Origin: Candidatus Galacturonatibacter soehngenii
GTDB taxonomy: Bacteria > Bacillota > Clostridia > Lachnospirales > Lachnospiraceae
Direction of reading: 5' to 3'
NCBI RefSeq assembly: GCF_008830185.1
Contig: NZ_WAGX01000005.1
Coordinates: 868,001 to 932,000 of the forward strand
Length of the DNA stretch: 64,000 nucleotides
Shown: piece after piece, positions 34,728-44,683 of the stretch
How the letters are laid out: each line of letters opens with the position of its first letter
How positions within the stretch are numbered: position 1 is the stretch's first letter
Position numbers and translations under genes: made by a program
The notes under the pieces: model-generated
What the model saw: only the letters and a program-made list of their open reading frames with translations
Told to the model about the DNA's origin: nothing
Database searches by the model: none

Positions 34728-35645
34728 TTATTTCCAATAACTTTTATTCATGGTTAACTTTAATATAAGCCACCTAGGAAGCTTTTGATAACCTAGACCA
34801 AGTTTATATCCAATGTATTTAAATCCACTTTTTGCAAACAAATCAATTACAAGCCAAGGCTTTCCTATTTTTATACAATGTTTTGCTGTCTGCAAAACAA
34901 GTCGTAGACCTTCATCTTCTGATTTTAGTCCTATAAAAATCTCTTCATTATCTTTTTGAGAAACCCCTAGGTCAAAATTTCTACGTAATTGTTGAATATT
35001 TGTGTAGTTATGAGAATGAACTACGATAGCCGTAGAACAATACCTGATTTTTCTTCCTGACTGAATAACCTTAGAAGCGTAAATCATATCTTCATTAAAG
35101 ATTGTATGACGTATAAAACCACCCAAACTAAGATATAGCTCCTTATCATAAGCCGCACACACATTAGAGCAAAAATATGTTTTAATTCCTAACCGACTAA
35201 TATCTGCCTGAGACTTGATACTATCATTCTCTGGATAATTAAAGCTTCTTGTGAATCTTTCTATCTCCTTACAGTCAGTTGTAGGTAATTGTTTAGCATA
35301 CGCAGCTCCTATCTCCTTCGAATCAAAACAGCTTACTAAGCTTTCAATTAAATAATCGTTGTCTGGCATTGCATCCTGCGTCATAAAAACAATAATATCC
35401 GCATCCGACATTCTTGCTCCCATATCTCTTGTTGCCCCATGATCGAATTCGTTTAAAGAAATATGCTTTACCATTACATTATTATAATTTGTTATTTCAT
35501 GAATTTGAAATAATTTTTCTTCTGTATTGATGACAATAATGTTTTGGATTGGATAACTTTGAGCATTTAATTTTTCTATTAAATGTAAAAATGTAACATC
35601 CGGCTTTAGCGTTGGAATTATCACATCCACTGTTTTTTGATTCAT
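34728..35645 (-). CDS. GT2 glycosyltransferase, rhamnosyltransferase-like
   Basis: A 305-residue GT-A enzyme that starts VDVIIPTLKPD and has the FDHGATRDMGA and FMTQDAMP motifs typical of rhamnosyltransferases, where QDAMP stands at the DxD position. No membrane span is obvious. Presence of dTDP-sugar genes at the far end of the locus fits a rhamnosyl or 6-deoxyhexosyl donor, but rfbD is not in view. AGGAG lies before the ATG. It is the last gene of the polysaccharide locus on this strand. Confidence 0.85.
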   Translation of the reverse strand: MNQKTVDVIIPTLKPDVTFLHLIEKLNAQSYPIQNIIVINTEEKLFQIHEITNYNNVMVKHISLNEFDHGATRDMGARMSDADIIVFMTQDAMPDNDYLIESLVSCFDSKEIGAAYAKQLPTTDCKEIERFTRSFNYPENDSIKSQADISRLGIKTYFCSNVCAAYDKELYLSLGGFIRHTIFNEDMIYASKVIQSGRKIRYCSTAIVVHSHNYTNIQQLRRNFDLGVSQKDNEEIFIGLKSEDEGLRLVLQTAKHCIKIGKPWLVIDLFAKSGFKYIGYKLGLGYQKLPRWLILKLTMNKSYWK

Positions 35646-35714
35646 AAAAGCTCCTACCTCTTCTTTTGATTTTGTAACTCTACCTGTATTTTAACCGAAA
35701 GACACAAAAAAGTA

Positions 35715-35750
35715 AACGCTATCAACTTTGTTTCTATAGTTGATAGCGTT
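35715..35750 (-). terminator. Intrinsic terminator after the LCP gene
   Basis: AACGCTATCAACT pairs perfectly with AGTTGATAGCGTT; on the minus strand a T-rich stretch follows. It separates the LCP gene from the rhamnosyltransferase-like gene. Confidence 0.7.
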
Positions 35751-35756
35751 CTGTTA

Positions 35757-36872
35757 TTATTTTACTTCTGAAATTCCAGTATCCTCGATTATTTTTTTAC
35801 TAATCGCCTGTACGGTTGGTGATGGAGAATAATTTTCTTCTGCAAATAGGAATTGATGCAATTGTGATACATTTGACTCCAATGTAATAGGAATGACTAC
35901 ATCACCAATCTTTTTGGTCCAATTCTTTGTAGTTTTTTCAAATGGAAAACCAGTTTGATCCGCCAAATTATATTTTGCAATATCTGCTACTAACCCAAAT
36001 ATTTCTGGAGTTGAAAAGTTAGTGGATATACCTGGTGATACTTTATCTACGATACGATTTAAAGTGGCAAGATTTGCTTTCTTTGCTTTTTCTGCTATTT
36101 TTTCTAATACCAGTCGTTGTCTTTCGGTTCTCTTATAATCACCGCCACTCGTATAACGAATTCTAGCATATGAAGTCGCTTGTACTCCATCTAAGGTTTG
36201 AAGTCCAGTTTTGGTTAATTTGGTGGTTTGTACTCCTGTAACAGCAGAAGTCTCTACCGTATAATTATTTAAATGATCAATTTCGTCCTCTTGTACATCA
36301 ATTTCAATTCCGCCTAAAATGTCCACCACTGTAACAATTGCGTTAAAATCAATGGATACATATTTTGTAATATTTAAATCAAGATTCATATTTAACATCT
36401 TGATGGCTTGTTCGGGCCCACCATGTAAATACGCAGCATTTGCTTTCTTATAAGTATCATCTGATAAGTTAAGGTAAGTATCACGATATACGGAACATAA
36501 TTTAATGTCACCAGTTTTATTATTGATACTTGCAATCATAATGGTATCACTATTGGTTCCTTTACCAAGTTTACCATCTCTTGCATCTACTCCAAACAAT
36601 GCAACATTGGTATAACCCTCTGTAATCTCTTTAATGTTCGTAATACCTTCGTTTGCCTTTAGGTTATCTTCATTGACATCTACGCTTCGATCTAATTTGT
36701 CAAGCTTACTCATAACAAATAAGACACCAATCAGTACTACAAAAACAATCGCTTCTATTATAAAAAGAATTCTCCTTCTTTTTTTCTTTGCGGCCGCTTT
36801 TTTACTTATTTTTTTACCAGTTGACGGTTTACCAGTCGATTTATTCGAAGCCTTTCCTGTATTTTTTGCCAT
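35757..36872 (-). CDS. LytR-CpsA-Psr family glycopolymer ligase
   Basis: A 371-residue LCP protein, which attaches lipid-linked glycopolymers to peptidoglycan outside the cell. A Lys-rich cytoplasmic start precedes one membrane segment (about residues 34-54). The LCP domain shows VALFGVDARDG, GTNSDTIMIASIN, SVYRDTYLNL, KANAAYLHGGPEQAI, GGIEIDV and YARIRYTSGGDYKRTERQR, covering the arginine and aspartate residues that bind the pyrophosphate lipid. It sits 17 bp after the polyprenyl sugar transferase gene, so the locus product is probably anchored to the wall. Confidence 0.92.
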   Translation of the reverse strand: MAKNTGKASNKSTGKPSTGKKISKKAAAKKKRRRILFIIEAIVFVVLIGVLFVMSKLDKLDRSVDVNEDNLKANEGITNIKEITEGYTNVALFGVDARDGKLGKGTNSDTIMIASINNKTGDIKLCSVYRDTYLNLSDDTYKKANAAYLHGGPEQAIKMLNMNLDLNITKYVSIDFNAIVTVVDILGGIEIDVQEDEIDHLNNYTVETSAVTGVQTTKLTKTGLQTLDGVQATSYARIRYTSGGDYKRTERQRLVLEKIAEKAKKANLATLNRIVDKVSPGISTNFSTPEIFGLVADIAKYNLADQTGFPFEKTTKNWTKKIGDVVIPITLESNVSQLHQFLFAEENYSPSPTVQAISKKIIEDTGISEVK

Positions 36873-36889
36873 TTTATACCATACCTTTC

Positions 36890-38323
36890 TTAATATGCGT
36901 TTTTATTAATGAACCCTTTAAATATCGTTAAAAATAAGATTTTAAAATCAAAACCCAGGGTCCAGTTTTCTATATAATAAAGGTCATATTCAATCCTTTT
37001 ACGAATTGATGTATTTCCTCTATACCCATTTATTTGCGCCCATCCAGTAATACCAGGTCGAACTTGATGTTTTACCATATATCTTGGAATCTCTTCTCTA
37101 AATTTTTCTACAAAGAATGGTCGCTCGGGTCTAGGACCAACCAAACTCATATCTCCAAAAAGTACATTGAAAAATTGTGGAAACTCATCAATGCTTGTCT
37201 TTCTAATAAATTTACCTACTTTGGTAACACGTGGATCATTTGGTACTGTAAATTTTGTTCGCTCTTCGTTAGGAGGCTGTACCTCCATTGACCTAAACTT
37301 GTACATTTGAAATGGTTTGTTATGGAGGCCAACACGCTCTTGACTATAAATTAAGGGACCTTTTGATGTACCTTTTACAAACAGAGCAATTATTAGCATA
37401 ATTGGAGAAGTTAATATAATTAAAAATAGCGACCCAAAAATATCAATGATTCGTTTTATAATAATATTAAAAGAATTCGTAAGCGGTACATGTCTGATAT
37501 TGATAATTGGTAACCCAAGTAAATCTTCTGTATATGGTCGATTTGGAATAACCTGATTGTAATCTGGTATAAATTTCGTATGAACTCCAGATTTCTCACA
37601 TTGAAAAACAATATTTTCTAACTTTGCATACTCAGATAGACTTAATGTAATTGCTATCTCATCCAACTGATTCTGGGATAGAATCACGCCAAGATCATCT
37701 GTACTTCCCATAACCTTGACTCCCTTATATTGTTTACCTTTTTCTACATTATCATCCAAAATTCCTCTTATTATATATCCCCACTGTGGATTTGAATTCA
37801 CTCGATCAATATATTCTTCTGCCGCACGGCTATAACCCACCAAAAGTACATGCCTTAAATTAAAACCTTTTGTTCGGATATTACGTAAAAAGTACCTTAC
37901 CGCATTTCGAAATAAGGTTTCAGCAATAATATTAAAAATAGCAAATATAATAATTAAGGAACGCGAAAAATTCACTTCTCGAATGTAATAAAACGTAGCC
38001 ATGAATCCTGCAAGTCCAACCAGATTCGCTTTTACGATATTGTAAAATTCAGTTTTTCTACTTTGTACTCTTTTTGCTGTATATAAATTAAAAATAAAAT
38101 ACAAAATAATATAGCATGGAATGATAAATACCATGACAGAAAAATAAATGTCGGTCGATGAGACCGTATATTGGAACACCTTTTTAAGTGGTGGCCAAAT
38201 CTCTACTATTTTGGGTACAATCACAAATCGAAAATACCACGTAAATGCATAAGCGATTCCAATAATAAATGCATCTAATAATACATGTAATCTATTAAAA
38301 TACTTCTGATTGTCTTTTATCAA
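36890..38323 (-). CDS. Polyprenyl-phosphate sugar-1-phosphate transferase
   Basis: A 477-residue initiating enzyme (WbaP/CpsE type) that transfers a sugar-1-phosphate to the lipid carrier at the membrane. Four N-terminal membrane segments, a Rossmann-like middle (LLVGYSRAAEEYIDRV), one further span (about 285-310) and the catalytic domain with YSQERVGLHNKPFQMYKFRSM split around FRKTSIDEFPQFFNVL and GDMSLVGPRPERP. The start appears to be TTG at 38323, preceded by a GGTGAGA-type site; no ATG fits the frame. The sugar cannot be told from sequence alone. Confidence 0.92.
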   Translation of the reverse strand: MIKDNQKYFNRLHVLLDAFIIGIAYAFTWYFRFVIVPKIVEIWPPLKKVFQYTVSSTDIYFSVMVFIIPCYIILYFIFNLYTAKRVQSRKTEFYNIVKANLVGLAGFMATFYYIREVNFSRSLIIIFAIFNIIAETLFRNAVRYFLRNIRTKGFNLRHVLLVGYSRAAEEYIDRVNSNPQWGYIIRGILDDNVEKGKQYKGVKVMGSTDDLGVILSQNQLDEIAITLSLSEYAKLENIVFQCEKSGVHTKFIPDYNQVIPNRPYTEDLLGLPIINIRHVPLTNSFNIIIKRIIDIFGSLFLIILTSPIMLIIALFVKGTSKGPLIYSQERVGLHNKPFQMYKFRSMEVQPPNEERTKFTVPNDPRVTKVGKFIRKTSIDEFPQFFNVLFGDMSLVGPRPERPFFVEKFREEIPRYMVKHQVRPGITGWAQINGYRGNTSIRKRIEYDLYYIENWTLGFDFKILFLTIFKGFINKNAY

Positions 38324-38431
38324 CCATTCTCACCCATTTCACCTATCTAATTTAATTAACCATACGCTTTATAATACAATATCTGTGATTTTAGCGCAAT
38401 ATAATTTTCTTAACAATTATTTAATCTTTTA

Positions 38432-39400
38432 TTAATATACAAACCTTCTTATTGTATTTATCCATAATTCAAATTGAATTGATGCATAATTGCCCATATT
38501 TTTAATATGAAATTCAACTTTTTCTAATTTTATAGCCATTTGAATCCCTTTTTTAAGCCCCAATAGATAGGTCTTTCCAAATCCCTTTTTACTAAAAAAC
38601 ATTATTTTTATGATAAAGCCAATTAGGAGGAAAGGAAGATTCAAAAGAATCTGTAAAAATGGCATATTCTTATATATTAAAAATATACTATTTCTTGATG
38701 CCAAATCTACTTTAAATTCATTGTATCTAGAACCACTAGAACCACTTCCAGCATGATATACAACACTCTTTGCAGCATATCGGTTTTTATAACCATGTAT
38801 TCTAGCACGATATCCTATATCAATGTCCTCAAGATAAGCAAAATGTGCTTCATCAAAATATCCAATCTGGTCAAATACTTCTCTTCTGTAGATGGCAGCT
38901 CCTGCACATGCTGCAAATATCTTTGCATTCTCTTGATACAATAAGGAGGACTTACCTTTTCCTCTTGCAAAGGCCCAGCCAAGCGAGCAGTAATAATCAC
39001 CTGCATCATCAATGCGACTTGAATCATACATCTGTAGCATTTTAGCTTGGCAAGAAAAAATCTGCTTTGATTCTTCCATAACCTTTACAAGTTCTTCTAC
39101 AAAGTATTCATCTACCGTAGTGTCATTATTCAATAGTATTACATATTTAGAAGCAGATTGTTTAATGCCCTCATTTACGGCTTTGCTAAACCCATAATTT
39201 TTATCCAATTCTATTAATTTTACTTCTGGAAACTTCTCTTTTATATACATTGTACTTCTATCAGAAGAGGCATTGTCTACTACAATAATCTCGTAATTTT
39301 CAAAAGATTGATTTTGAAGAGATTGTAGGCAATTTGCAATAAATTCGATTCCATTATAATTTGGTATTACGATAGATACCATATTGTTTCTCATCTTCAT
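38432..39400 (-). CDS. GT2 glycosyltransferase
   Basis: A 322-residue GT-A enzyme: VSIVIPNYNGIEFIANCLQS, nucleotide-binding VVDNASSDRS, NNDTT (DxD position) and EDIDIGYRARIHGY, followed by a hydrophobic C-terminal segment (about 255-272) that may hold it to the membrane. This is the rhamnosyltransferase-like WcaE/GT2 group with acceptor unknown. Its ATG overlaps the stop of the preceding gene as ATGA, so translation is coupled. Confidence 0.88.
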   Translation of the reverse strand: MKMRNNMVSIVIPNYNGIEFIANCLQSLQNQSFENYEIIVVDNASSDRSTMYIKEKFPEVKLIELDKNYGFSKAVNEGIKQSASKYVILLNNDTTVDEYFVEELVKVMEESKQIFSCQAKMLQMYDSSRIDDAGDYYCSLGWAFARGKGKSSLLYQENAKIFAACAGAAIYRREVFDQIGYFDEAHFAYLEDIDIGYRARIHGYKNRYAAKSVVYHAGSGSSGSRYNEFKVDLASRNSIFLIYKNMPFLQILLNLPFLLIGFIIKIMFFSKKGFGKTYLLGLKKGIQMAIKLEKVEFHIKNMGNYASIQFELWINTIRRFVY

Positions 39401-41028
39401 TTATTTTCCTTTAACTCAAATTCAGCATATGGATTAAATACAATCTTTAAGCCAGCTTTTTTAGCCTTTAAGCAAAAATCAATGGCAACAAACCCTTTTT
39501 CTAATGCTCGATTAAATCCATTGTTATCAAAATATAAACTTTTTTTCATCATCATACATAAACTAGATACCGCATCTGTTTGTTGTTGAATAATTGCTTT
39601 ACAAAAATAGCCTTGATTCCACCTTGCCAGCTTTGAAAACATTGGGGTTTTTTTAATCACTTCACCATTCGCAAATCCTTCTTTGGTGATAGCATGTTTC
39701 CCTGCCCATAAAAGTTTTTTTGTCTCATTCTTTTCATTGATTAAAAAGCCAGCATCGTATATCTCATTGCCTTTATAAATCTTTCCACCTACAATTCCTA
39801 CTTCTCTGCGAATGCAATGTGAGGTAAGTTCTGTAAGCCAGTCTTTGTTAAGAGGTATTAAATCAGCATTATAAAATAAAATATAGTCTCCCTTTGCTCG
39901 AAACAACTGAGCTTCTTTGATTATTTCAAAATTACGATAGTTTGTATGTTCTGTTATTGTTTTTACCGCTTTTTTAAAATTTGCTGCTTCATTCATATCT
40001 CTTATAACGATTGAAACCAAAGGTTCTTCTGCCATAAGGTATTGTACTCTATAGTAGCCAAGGTTGACTGAATTTGTTACCGTTGCATCGATATGAAGTC
40101 TACCTAGATGTGCCTCTATGGCTCTTTTCCCTGCATCATACGCATACATTTTACTAGCTGGGTTATCTGCCACTGAATTAGAATGTATGCGCCAATGATA
40201 TAGTATTTTAGGTATATGTCTAATTACTTTAGAAAGTTCCAAACACCGAAAAATAAAGTCATAATCTTGAGAACCATCAAATTCCTTACGAAATCCTCCT
40301 GTTCTATCCACAATTTCTTTCTTTACTACAAAGAAATGACAAATATAATTATTACTCCTAAGTAAATCCAAATCAAAACTCGGCTTGAAATGAGGTTCAA
40401 AAAAACGATCTCCATTTGTAGTTGTCTTATCTTCATCGGTATAAATTGCATCTGGATTTTCCTTGTTAATCAATCTGACCACTTCAAAGACTGCATTAGG
40501 AGCAAGAAAATCATCATGATCTAATAGACCAACGTAATGTCCCTTTGCTAGCTTTAAAGCTTCATTTGTATTTTCTGATATCCCAAGGTTTTCTGCCAGT
40601 TTAACATATTTCACTCTTCCATCAAGTTGTCTGTAAGAATTGACAATCTCTTCCGTTTGTGTATCATCAGCCCCACTTCCATCTGCCATACACAATTCAA
40701 TATATTTATATGTCTGATTCAGTACAGACTCTATCATAGCGCGAAGAAATACTTCAGGCGTTTTATATAATGGTACTACAATACTGATTACTGGATTATA
40801 AGTAAACGTTACTTCTCTTTGTTCCATTAATTTTTTTTCATCTGGTTCATTTGCTTTTCTATAAGCTTCGTAATCAATACTTTCCCTTTGTAGTTGTCCC
40901 ACTAACTTTGCGCCAAATTGTTTTACTCCATATTGTGAAATATAATTGACACCTTTTTTTACATTATCTGGAGTTATCTTAGATGTTAACCTGTCAAATA
41001 CACTTTTCATTTCCGGTTTTTTATCCAT
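39397..41028 (-). CDS. Tandem GT2 protein with degenerate second domain
   Basis: A 543-residue protein. The first GT-A domain (about 75-290) is complete: ISIVVPLYKTPEVFLRAMIESV, LLDHDDFLAPN and FDGSQDYDFIFRCLE. The second (about 330-540) starts LVSIVIRDMNEAAN but is shortened after NFEII by about 40 residues compared with the neighbouring 667-residue paralogue, and the NNDTE motif is YNADL. So only the first domain is likely to be catalytic. It overlaps the next gene by 4 bp. Confidence 0.85.
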   Translation of the reverse strand: MDKKPEMKSVFDRLTSKITPDNVKKGVNYISQYGVKQFGAKLVGQLQRESIDYEAYRKANEPDEKKLMEQREVTFTYNPVISIVVPLYKTPEVFLRAMIESVLNQTYKYIELCMADGSGADDTQTEEIVNSYRQLDGRVKYVKLAENLGISENTNEALKLAKGHYVGLLDHDDFLAPNAVFEVVRLINKENPDAIYTDEDKTTTNGDRFFEPHFKPSFDLDLLRSNNYICHFFVVKKEIVDRTGGFRKEFDGSQDYDFIFRCLELSKVIRHIPKILYHWRIHSNSVADNPASKMYAYDAGKRAIEAHLGRLHIDATVTNSVNLGYYRVQYLMAEEPLVSIVIRDMNEAANFKKAVKTITEHTNYRNFEIIKEAQLFRAKGDYILFYNADLIPLNKDWLTELTSHCIRREVGIVGGKIYKGNEIYDAGFLINEKNETKKLLWAGKHAITKEGFANGEVIKKTPMFSKLARWNQGYFCKAIIQQQTDAVSSLCMMMKKSLYFDNNGFNRALEKGFVAIDFCLKAKKAGLKIVFNPYAEFELKENK

Positions 41029-41060
41029 GTTCTTATCCTCATTTTGTCCTACTAAACCAT

Positions 41061-43064
41061 TTACTCATGCTTACTTGGAGCCACGACCTTATATTCTGCA
41101 CTATCTAGTGAAAAGTTTATATTATAGTAAGGGTCACCAGAATCTAATATCTCTTTCCATCTTGCACGAAATCTTTTTACTTCTTCATTATAGCGAATCG
41201 CCTTTTCCTTTTCATCATCCAATCCTCTTGATTTGGATTCATAGTGATAAAGCTCCGCAAAAGGAGTAAAAACATTTAGTAATCCTAATTTACGTAATCT
41301 AAGACAAAAGTCCACATCATTTAATGCTACTGCAAAGCTTTCATCAAGTCCATTTAGCTGGTCAAATAAACTCTTTTTCACCATCAAACAAGCACCTGTC
41401 ACTGCTGATACATCCTGTGCATAATATAACTTACCCATATATCCTAAATTCGCCTTTGGAAGTCTATAATGGGTGTGACCAGCACTTCTGTGTGCACCAA
41501 GACCAATTACAATACCTGCATGCTGTATCGTATCATCTCCATAATATAACTTAGCTCCAACTGCTCCAACATCATCTCTTTGCGCATACATAAGCATTTC
41601 TTCAATCCAGTTATTGGTTATAATTTCTGTGTCATTATTTAATAAGATGATATATTCACCCTTTGCATACGAAGCGCCTAAATTATTAATGGCAGAATAA
41701 TTAAATTCTCCTTCATATTTTATAACCCTAATATTTTGAATTTGATTTAGTGTTTCATAATAATCAAATAACTTTTTATCGGTGCTATTATTTTCAACTA
41801 CGATAATCTCATAATTATCATATGTTGATTTATACTGGATGGACTCAATGCATTTAGCCAAATCACTTAAATGATCTTTATTGGCAATGATGATTGATAC
41901 CAAGGGTTTATCTTTTATATCATAATTTATTTTAAATATAGTTGGAAAGGCTTTTGTACTTTCTGCTTTTCCTGCTATGTTACATTGTCTTAAATGATCC
42001 TCTACTGCTCTTTTTGCGGCATCAATGGCATATACTTTTGCATTGATATCAGAAGCCACAGAATTTTTATGAGACCTCCAGTAGTATAAAATTTTGGGAA
42101 TATGACATACATTTGTAGCCGCAGTTGTTAATCGTAAAATCATATCATGGTCTTGACTTCCATCAAATTCGCTACGAAATAAACCCGTCTTTTCCAAGAG
42201 TTTTGCATCAAAGGTAGAAAAGTGGCAAATGTAATTGTTTGCTCTAAGGGTATCAATAGCAAAATCTGACTTAAAATGCATCGTGCTCATATTATTAATC
42301 GAATTCCCATGAAATGTAGCTTCATCTGTATACACATAATCCGCATTTTTTTCACATATCACCTTCATATTTTCATACAAAACACTTGGGTGTAATATAT
42401 CATCGTGATCAAACAATGCAATATAATCACCCGTTGCCATATTAAAACATACATTGGTGTTCCCTGAGATACCTAAATTTTTTTCTATCTTTTTATATAA
42501 GATTCTTTTATCTTTCTTATGATATTCTCTACAAATCTCTCCTACATACGTATGCTTGTCATCACTGCCGTCTGCAAGGCACAATTCCCAATTCGTATAT
42601 GTCTGATTTACAACGGAATCAATCATCTCATGAAGGAATTTTTTTGGCGTATTATACAAGGGAACCAAAATACTAAACTTAATCTCTCGATCAAACTTGG
42701 TATTTCTTTGTGCTTTTGCTTCTTCCTCACTTGGAAAGCTATCCGTTCCAAACAATTTATAAACCTGCTTTTCAGACATTTTTTGTTTTGCTTTTTTTAA
42801 AAATCCTTTTAAGTTTCCACAACGTCTTATTCTGTCTTTCGTACGAATTATGAAATGAACTACAACTCTAGCTGGTTTTGATAACTTCCAAATAAATGTT
42901 CCTTTAATATTTTTAAGCTTTCCTTTAAGGAAAGTAATCTCTTCCTCTGCTTTTTCTAGTTTCACTGTCAAGTCATAATTTTGTTTTTTTTCTTTGTAAT
43001 ATAATTCTTTATAGTAATCGGCTTCCGTCTTTTTGTTTGTTTCATCCCTATTTATTTCTTCCAT
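41061..43064 (-). CDS. Tandem GT2 glycosyltransferase (two domains)
   Basis: A 667-residue protein with a short coiled coil (about 15-50), then two full GT-A domains. Domain 1 has FSILVPLYNTPKKFLHEMIDS, LFDHDDILHP and FDGSQDHDMILRL; domain 2 has LVSIIIANKDHLSDLAKCIES, VENNSTDK, LLNNDTEI and LNDVDFCLRLRKLG. It may transfer two different sugars or make an alternating polymer. I use the ATG at 43064 rather than six codons earlier because the latter would overlap the upstream gene and lacks a site. It is a paralogue of the next gene downstream. Confidence 0.88.
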   Translation of the reverse strand: MEEINRDETNKKTEADYYKELYYKEKKQNYDLTVKLEKAEEEITFLKGKLKNIKGTFIWKLSKPARVVVHFIIRTKDRIRRCGNLKGFLKKAKQKMSEKQVYKLFGTDSFPSEEEAKAQRNTKFDREIKFSILVPLYNTPKKFLHEMIDSVVNQTYTNWELCLADGSDDKHTYVGEICREYHKKDKRILYKKIEKNLGISGNTNVCFNMATGDYIALFDHDDILHPSVLYENMKVICEKNADYVYTDEATFHGNSINNMSTMHFKSDFAIDTLRANNYICHFSTFDAKLLEKTGLFRSEFDGSQDHDMILRLTTAATNVCHIPKILYYWRSHKNSVASDINAKVYAIDAAKRAVEDHLRQCNIAGKAESTKAFPTIFKINYDIKDKPLVSIIIANKDHLSDLAKCIESIQYKSTYDNYEIIVVENNSTDKKLFDYYETLNQIQNIRVIKYEGEFNYSAINNLGASYAKGEYIILLNNDTEIITNNWIEEMLMYAQRDDVGAVGAKLYYGDDTIQHAGIVIGLGAHRSAGHTHYRLPKANLGYMGKLYYAQDVSAVTGACLMVKKSLFDQLNGLDESFAVALNDVDFCLRLRKLGLLNVFTPFAELYHYESKSRGLDDEKEKAIRYNEEVKRFRARWKEILDSGDPYYNINFSLDSAEYKVVAPSKHE

Positions 43065-43065
43065 A

Positions 43066-44679
43066 TTATATTGACCTTTCATTTCTTTTATTTTCTATCT
43101 TATATACAATAAGCATTGTTATCCAAACAGCTCCAATTAGGTAAATGGAATAATAGTACATAAATAGCTTGGAAGGTGATGTTAAAAATATTAATGGTAT
43201 TTTAGCACAAACCGTTGCACAAATAAAGAAATATCCCCATTTTCTCTTGATTAGTAAAATCAAGCAGGTGAACAGTAAAATAACTGTCTGAACGAAAAAA
43301 CTATAGATGATATTGTGTATTACTTCATTATTTGTGAATTCTAATATTTTTATAAGTTCACTACGAAATGGCGGTTCGCTATATTGATATTTTTCTCTGA
43401 AATTAACATAGTTTGCATCCGTAGCTTCCTCAAACATATCCTGCGTTTCACCTAACAATCCTGTAGAACTTAATAAGGTATCAAGTCTCTCTCTCATAAA
43501 AACTCCAGGATATTTTAGAATTAATTGATAGTAAGCTTGTTTCATTTCTTCAAATTCTCTATCCGTATAGGCTCTTGTTAGATGCAGCTCCTCATTCCAA
43601 TACATGGATATCCCTGACTTACCTTCTAGATATCCATTCACTAAAACATTCGTATCTAGTACTTTATCAACCGCATTTAACAAAGAATTTTCCTCATTTA
43701 CATACGCTTCATAAACAAGCGGCGTAATCGGAAGTACAATACTGGTAAGCTCATATTCTTTTGATGATTCCACTCTATTCCCCAAAAACTGAATTCCTGT
43801 TAGCACAGACGAAATCAAAAGAACTAAAAGTACAAATTTTACTTTTATCTTTCTTTTGGTTTCCTTCCAAAATAGTACTACAAAACTAATCGGTGCTAGT
43901 ACAATATAATAGATGGATTCCGTTCTCCAACATACAAGAATTCCAGCTATGATTGCCAGAATCCAGATATGCTTCTTTTGTAGTTCTTTTTTTGTATATT
44001 TGAAATCAAATAGTAAAAAGGCATAAAGCAATTCTATATATGCATAAATTGACATTCGCATTGGATAAAAATTTGAGTCGATTACCGGAAATAACAAAAA
44101 AGGAAGGTACATGAAAAAGACAACCTTTTTGCTTTGAATCTGCTCAGAGCATCGATAAACCACATAACCTACCATCAAGGATATGATACAAATTTGTACA
44201 AATACCACTCCAGATGGATTTGGAATCAGCATCAGTGCAAATATATAGAATACCGAAGTCAAATATCCTTGCCAAAAATTAGGTAATACAAACGTTGCAT
44301 TCTTTAATATTCCAAACTCATCCAATCTCCAAAGTCCAGGATATAATATCACAAAAAACAAAAGCATAATTGCAAAATAGATGCCTGTATACTTTAAATA
44401 TGACACTAATTTCTTATTTCTTGCTTTGCACTCATTCAAACTATATAATATTCCATGCCATAATGTAACAAGTAATAATAAAAATCCAAATTTAGCCCCC
44501 CACGCAAGTATCGCTTTGGCACTTGTTACGGTGTCTGTAAAATCAAATAATTGATAGTGAAATACCAGACGATCCGTCAAAAAACTGATTCCCCAGTGAA
44601 TACAGGCAATCATTATTGCCAGCTTATTGAATTGAACTAAACCACCTTTTGGTTTACTTTTATGCTTGTCAATTATCAT
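43066..44679 (-). CDS. Polytopic membrane protein (DUF6020-like)
   Basis: A 537-residue membrane protein with roughly 11-12 hydrophobic segments and an extracellular loop of about 100 residues near 330-440. The segment ILYPGLWRLDEFGIL after an early membrane helix resembles GT-C-type or DUF6020 proteins that handle lipid-linked sugars. No clear DxD or polymerase motif is identified, so a polymerase or a lipid-sugar-dependent transferase are both possible. The ATG at 44679 has AAAGGG upstream and comes 2 nt after the preceding stop. Confidence 0.6.
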   Translation of the reverse strand: MIIDKHKSKPKGGLVQFNKLAIMIACIHWGISFLTDRLVFHYQLFDFTDTVTSAKAILAWGAKFGFLLLLVTLWHGILYSLNECKARNKKLVSYLKYTGIYFAIMLLFFVILYPGLWRLDEFGILKNATFVLPNFWQGYLTSVFYIFALMLIPNPSGVVFVQICIISLMVGYVVYRCSEQIQSKKVVFFMYLPFLLFPVIDSNFYPMRMSIYAYIELLYAFLLFDFKYTKKELQKKHIWILAIIAGILVCWRTESIYYIVLAPISFVVLFWKETKRKIKVKFVLLVLLISSVLTGIQFLGNRVESSKEYELTSIVLPITPLVYEAYVNEENSLLNAVDKVLDTNVLVNGYLEGKSGISMYWNEELHLTRAYTDREFEEMKQAYYQLILKYPGVFMRERLDTLLSSTGLLGETQDMFEEATDANYVNFREKYQYSEPPFRSELIKILEFTNNEVIHNIIYSFFVQTVILLFTCLILLIKRKWGYFFICATVCAKIPLIFLTSPSKLFMYYYSIYLIGAVWITMLIVYKIENKRNERSI

Positions 44680-44683
44680 AGTT

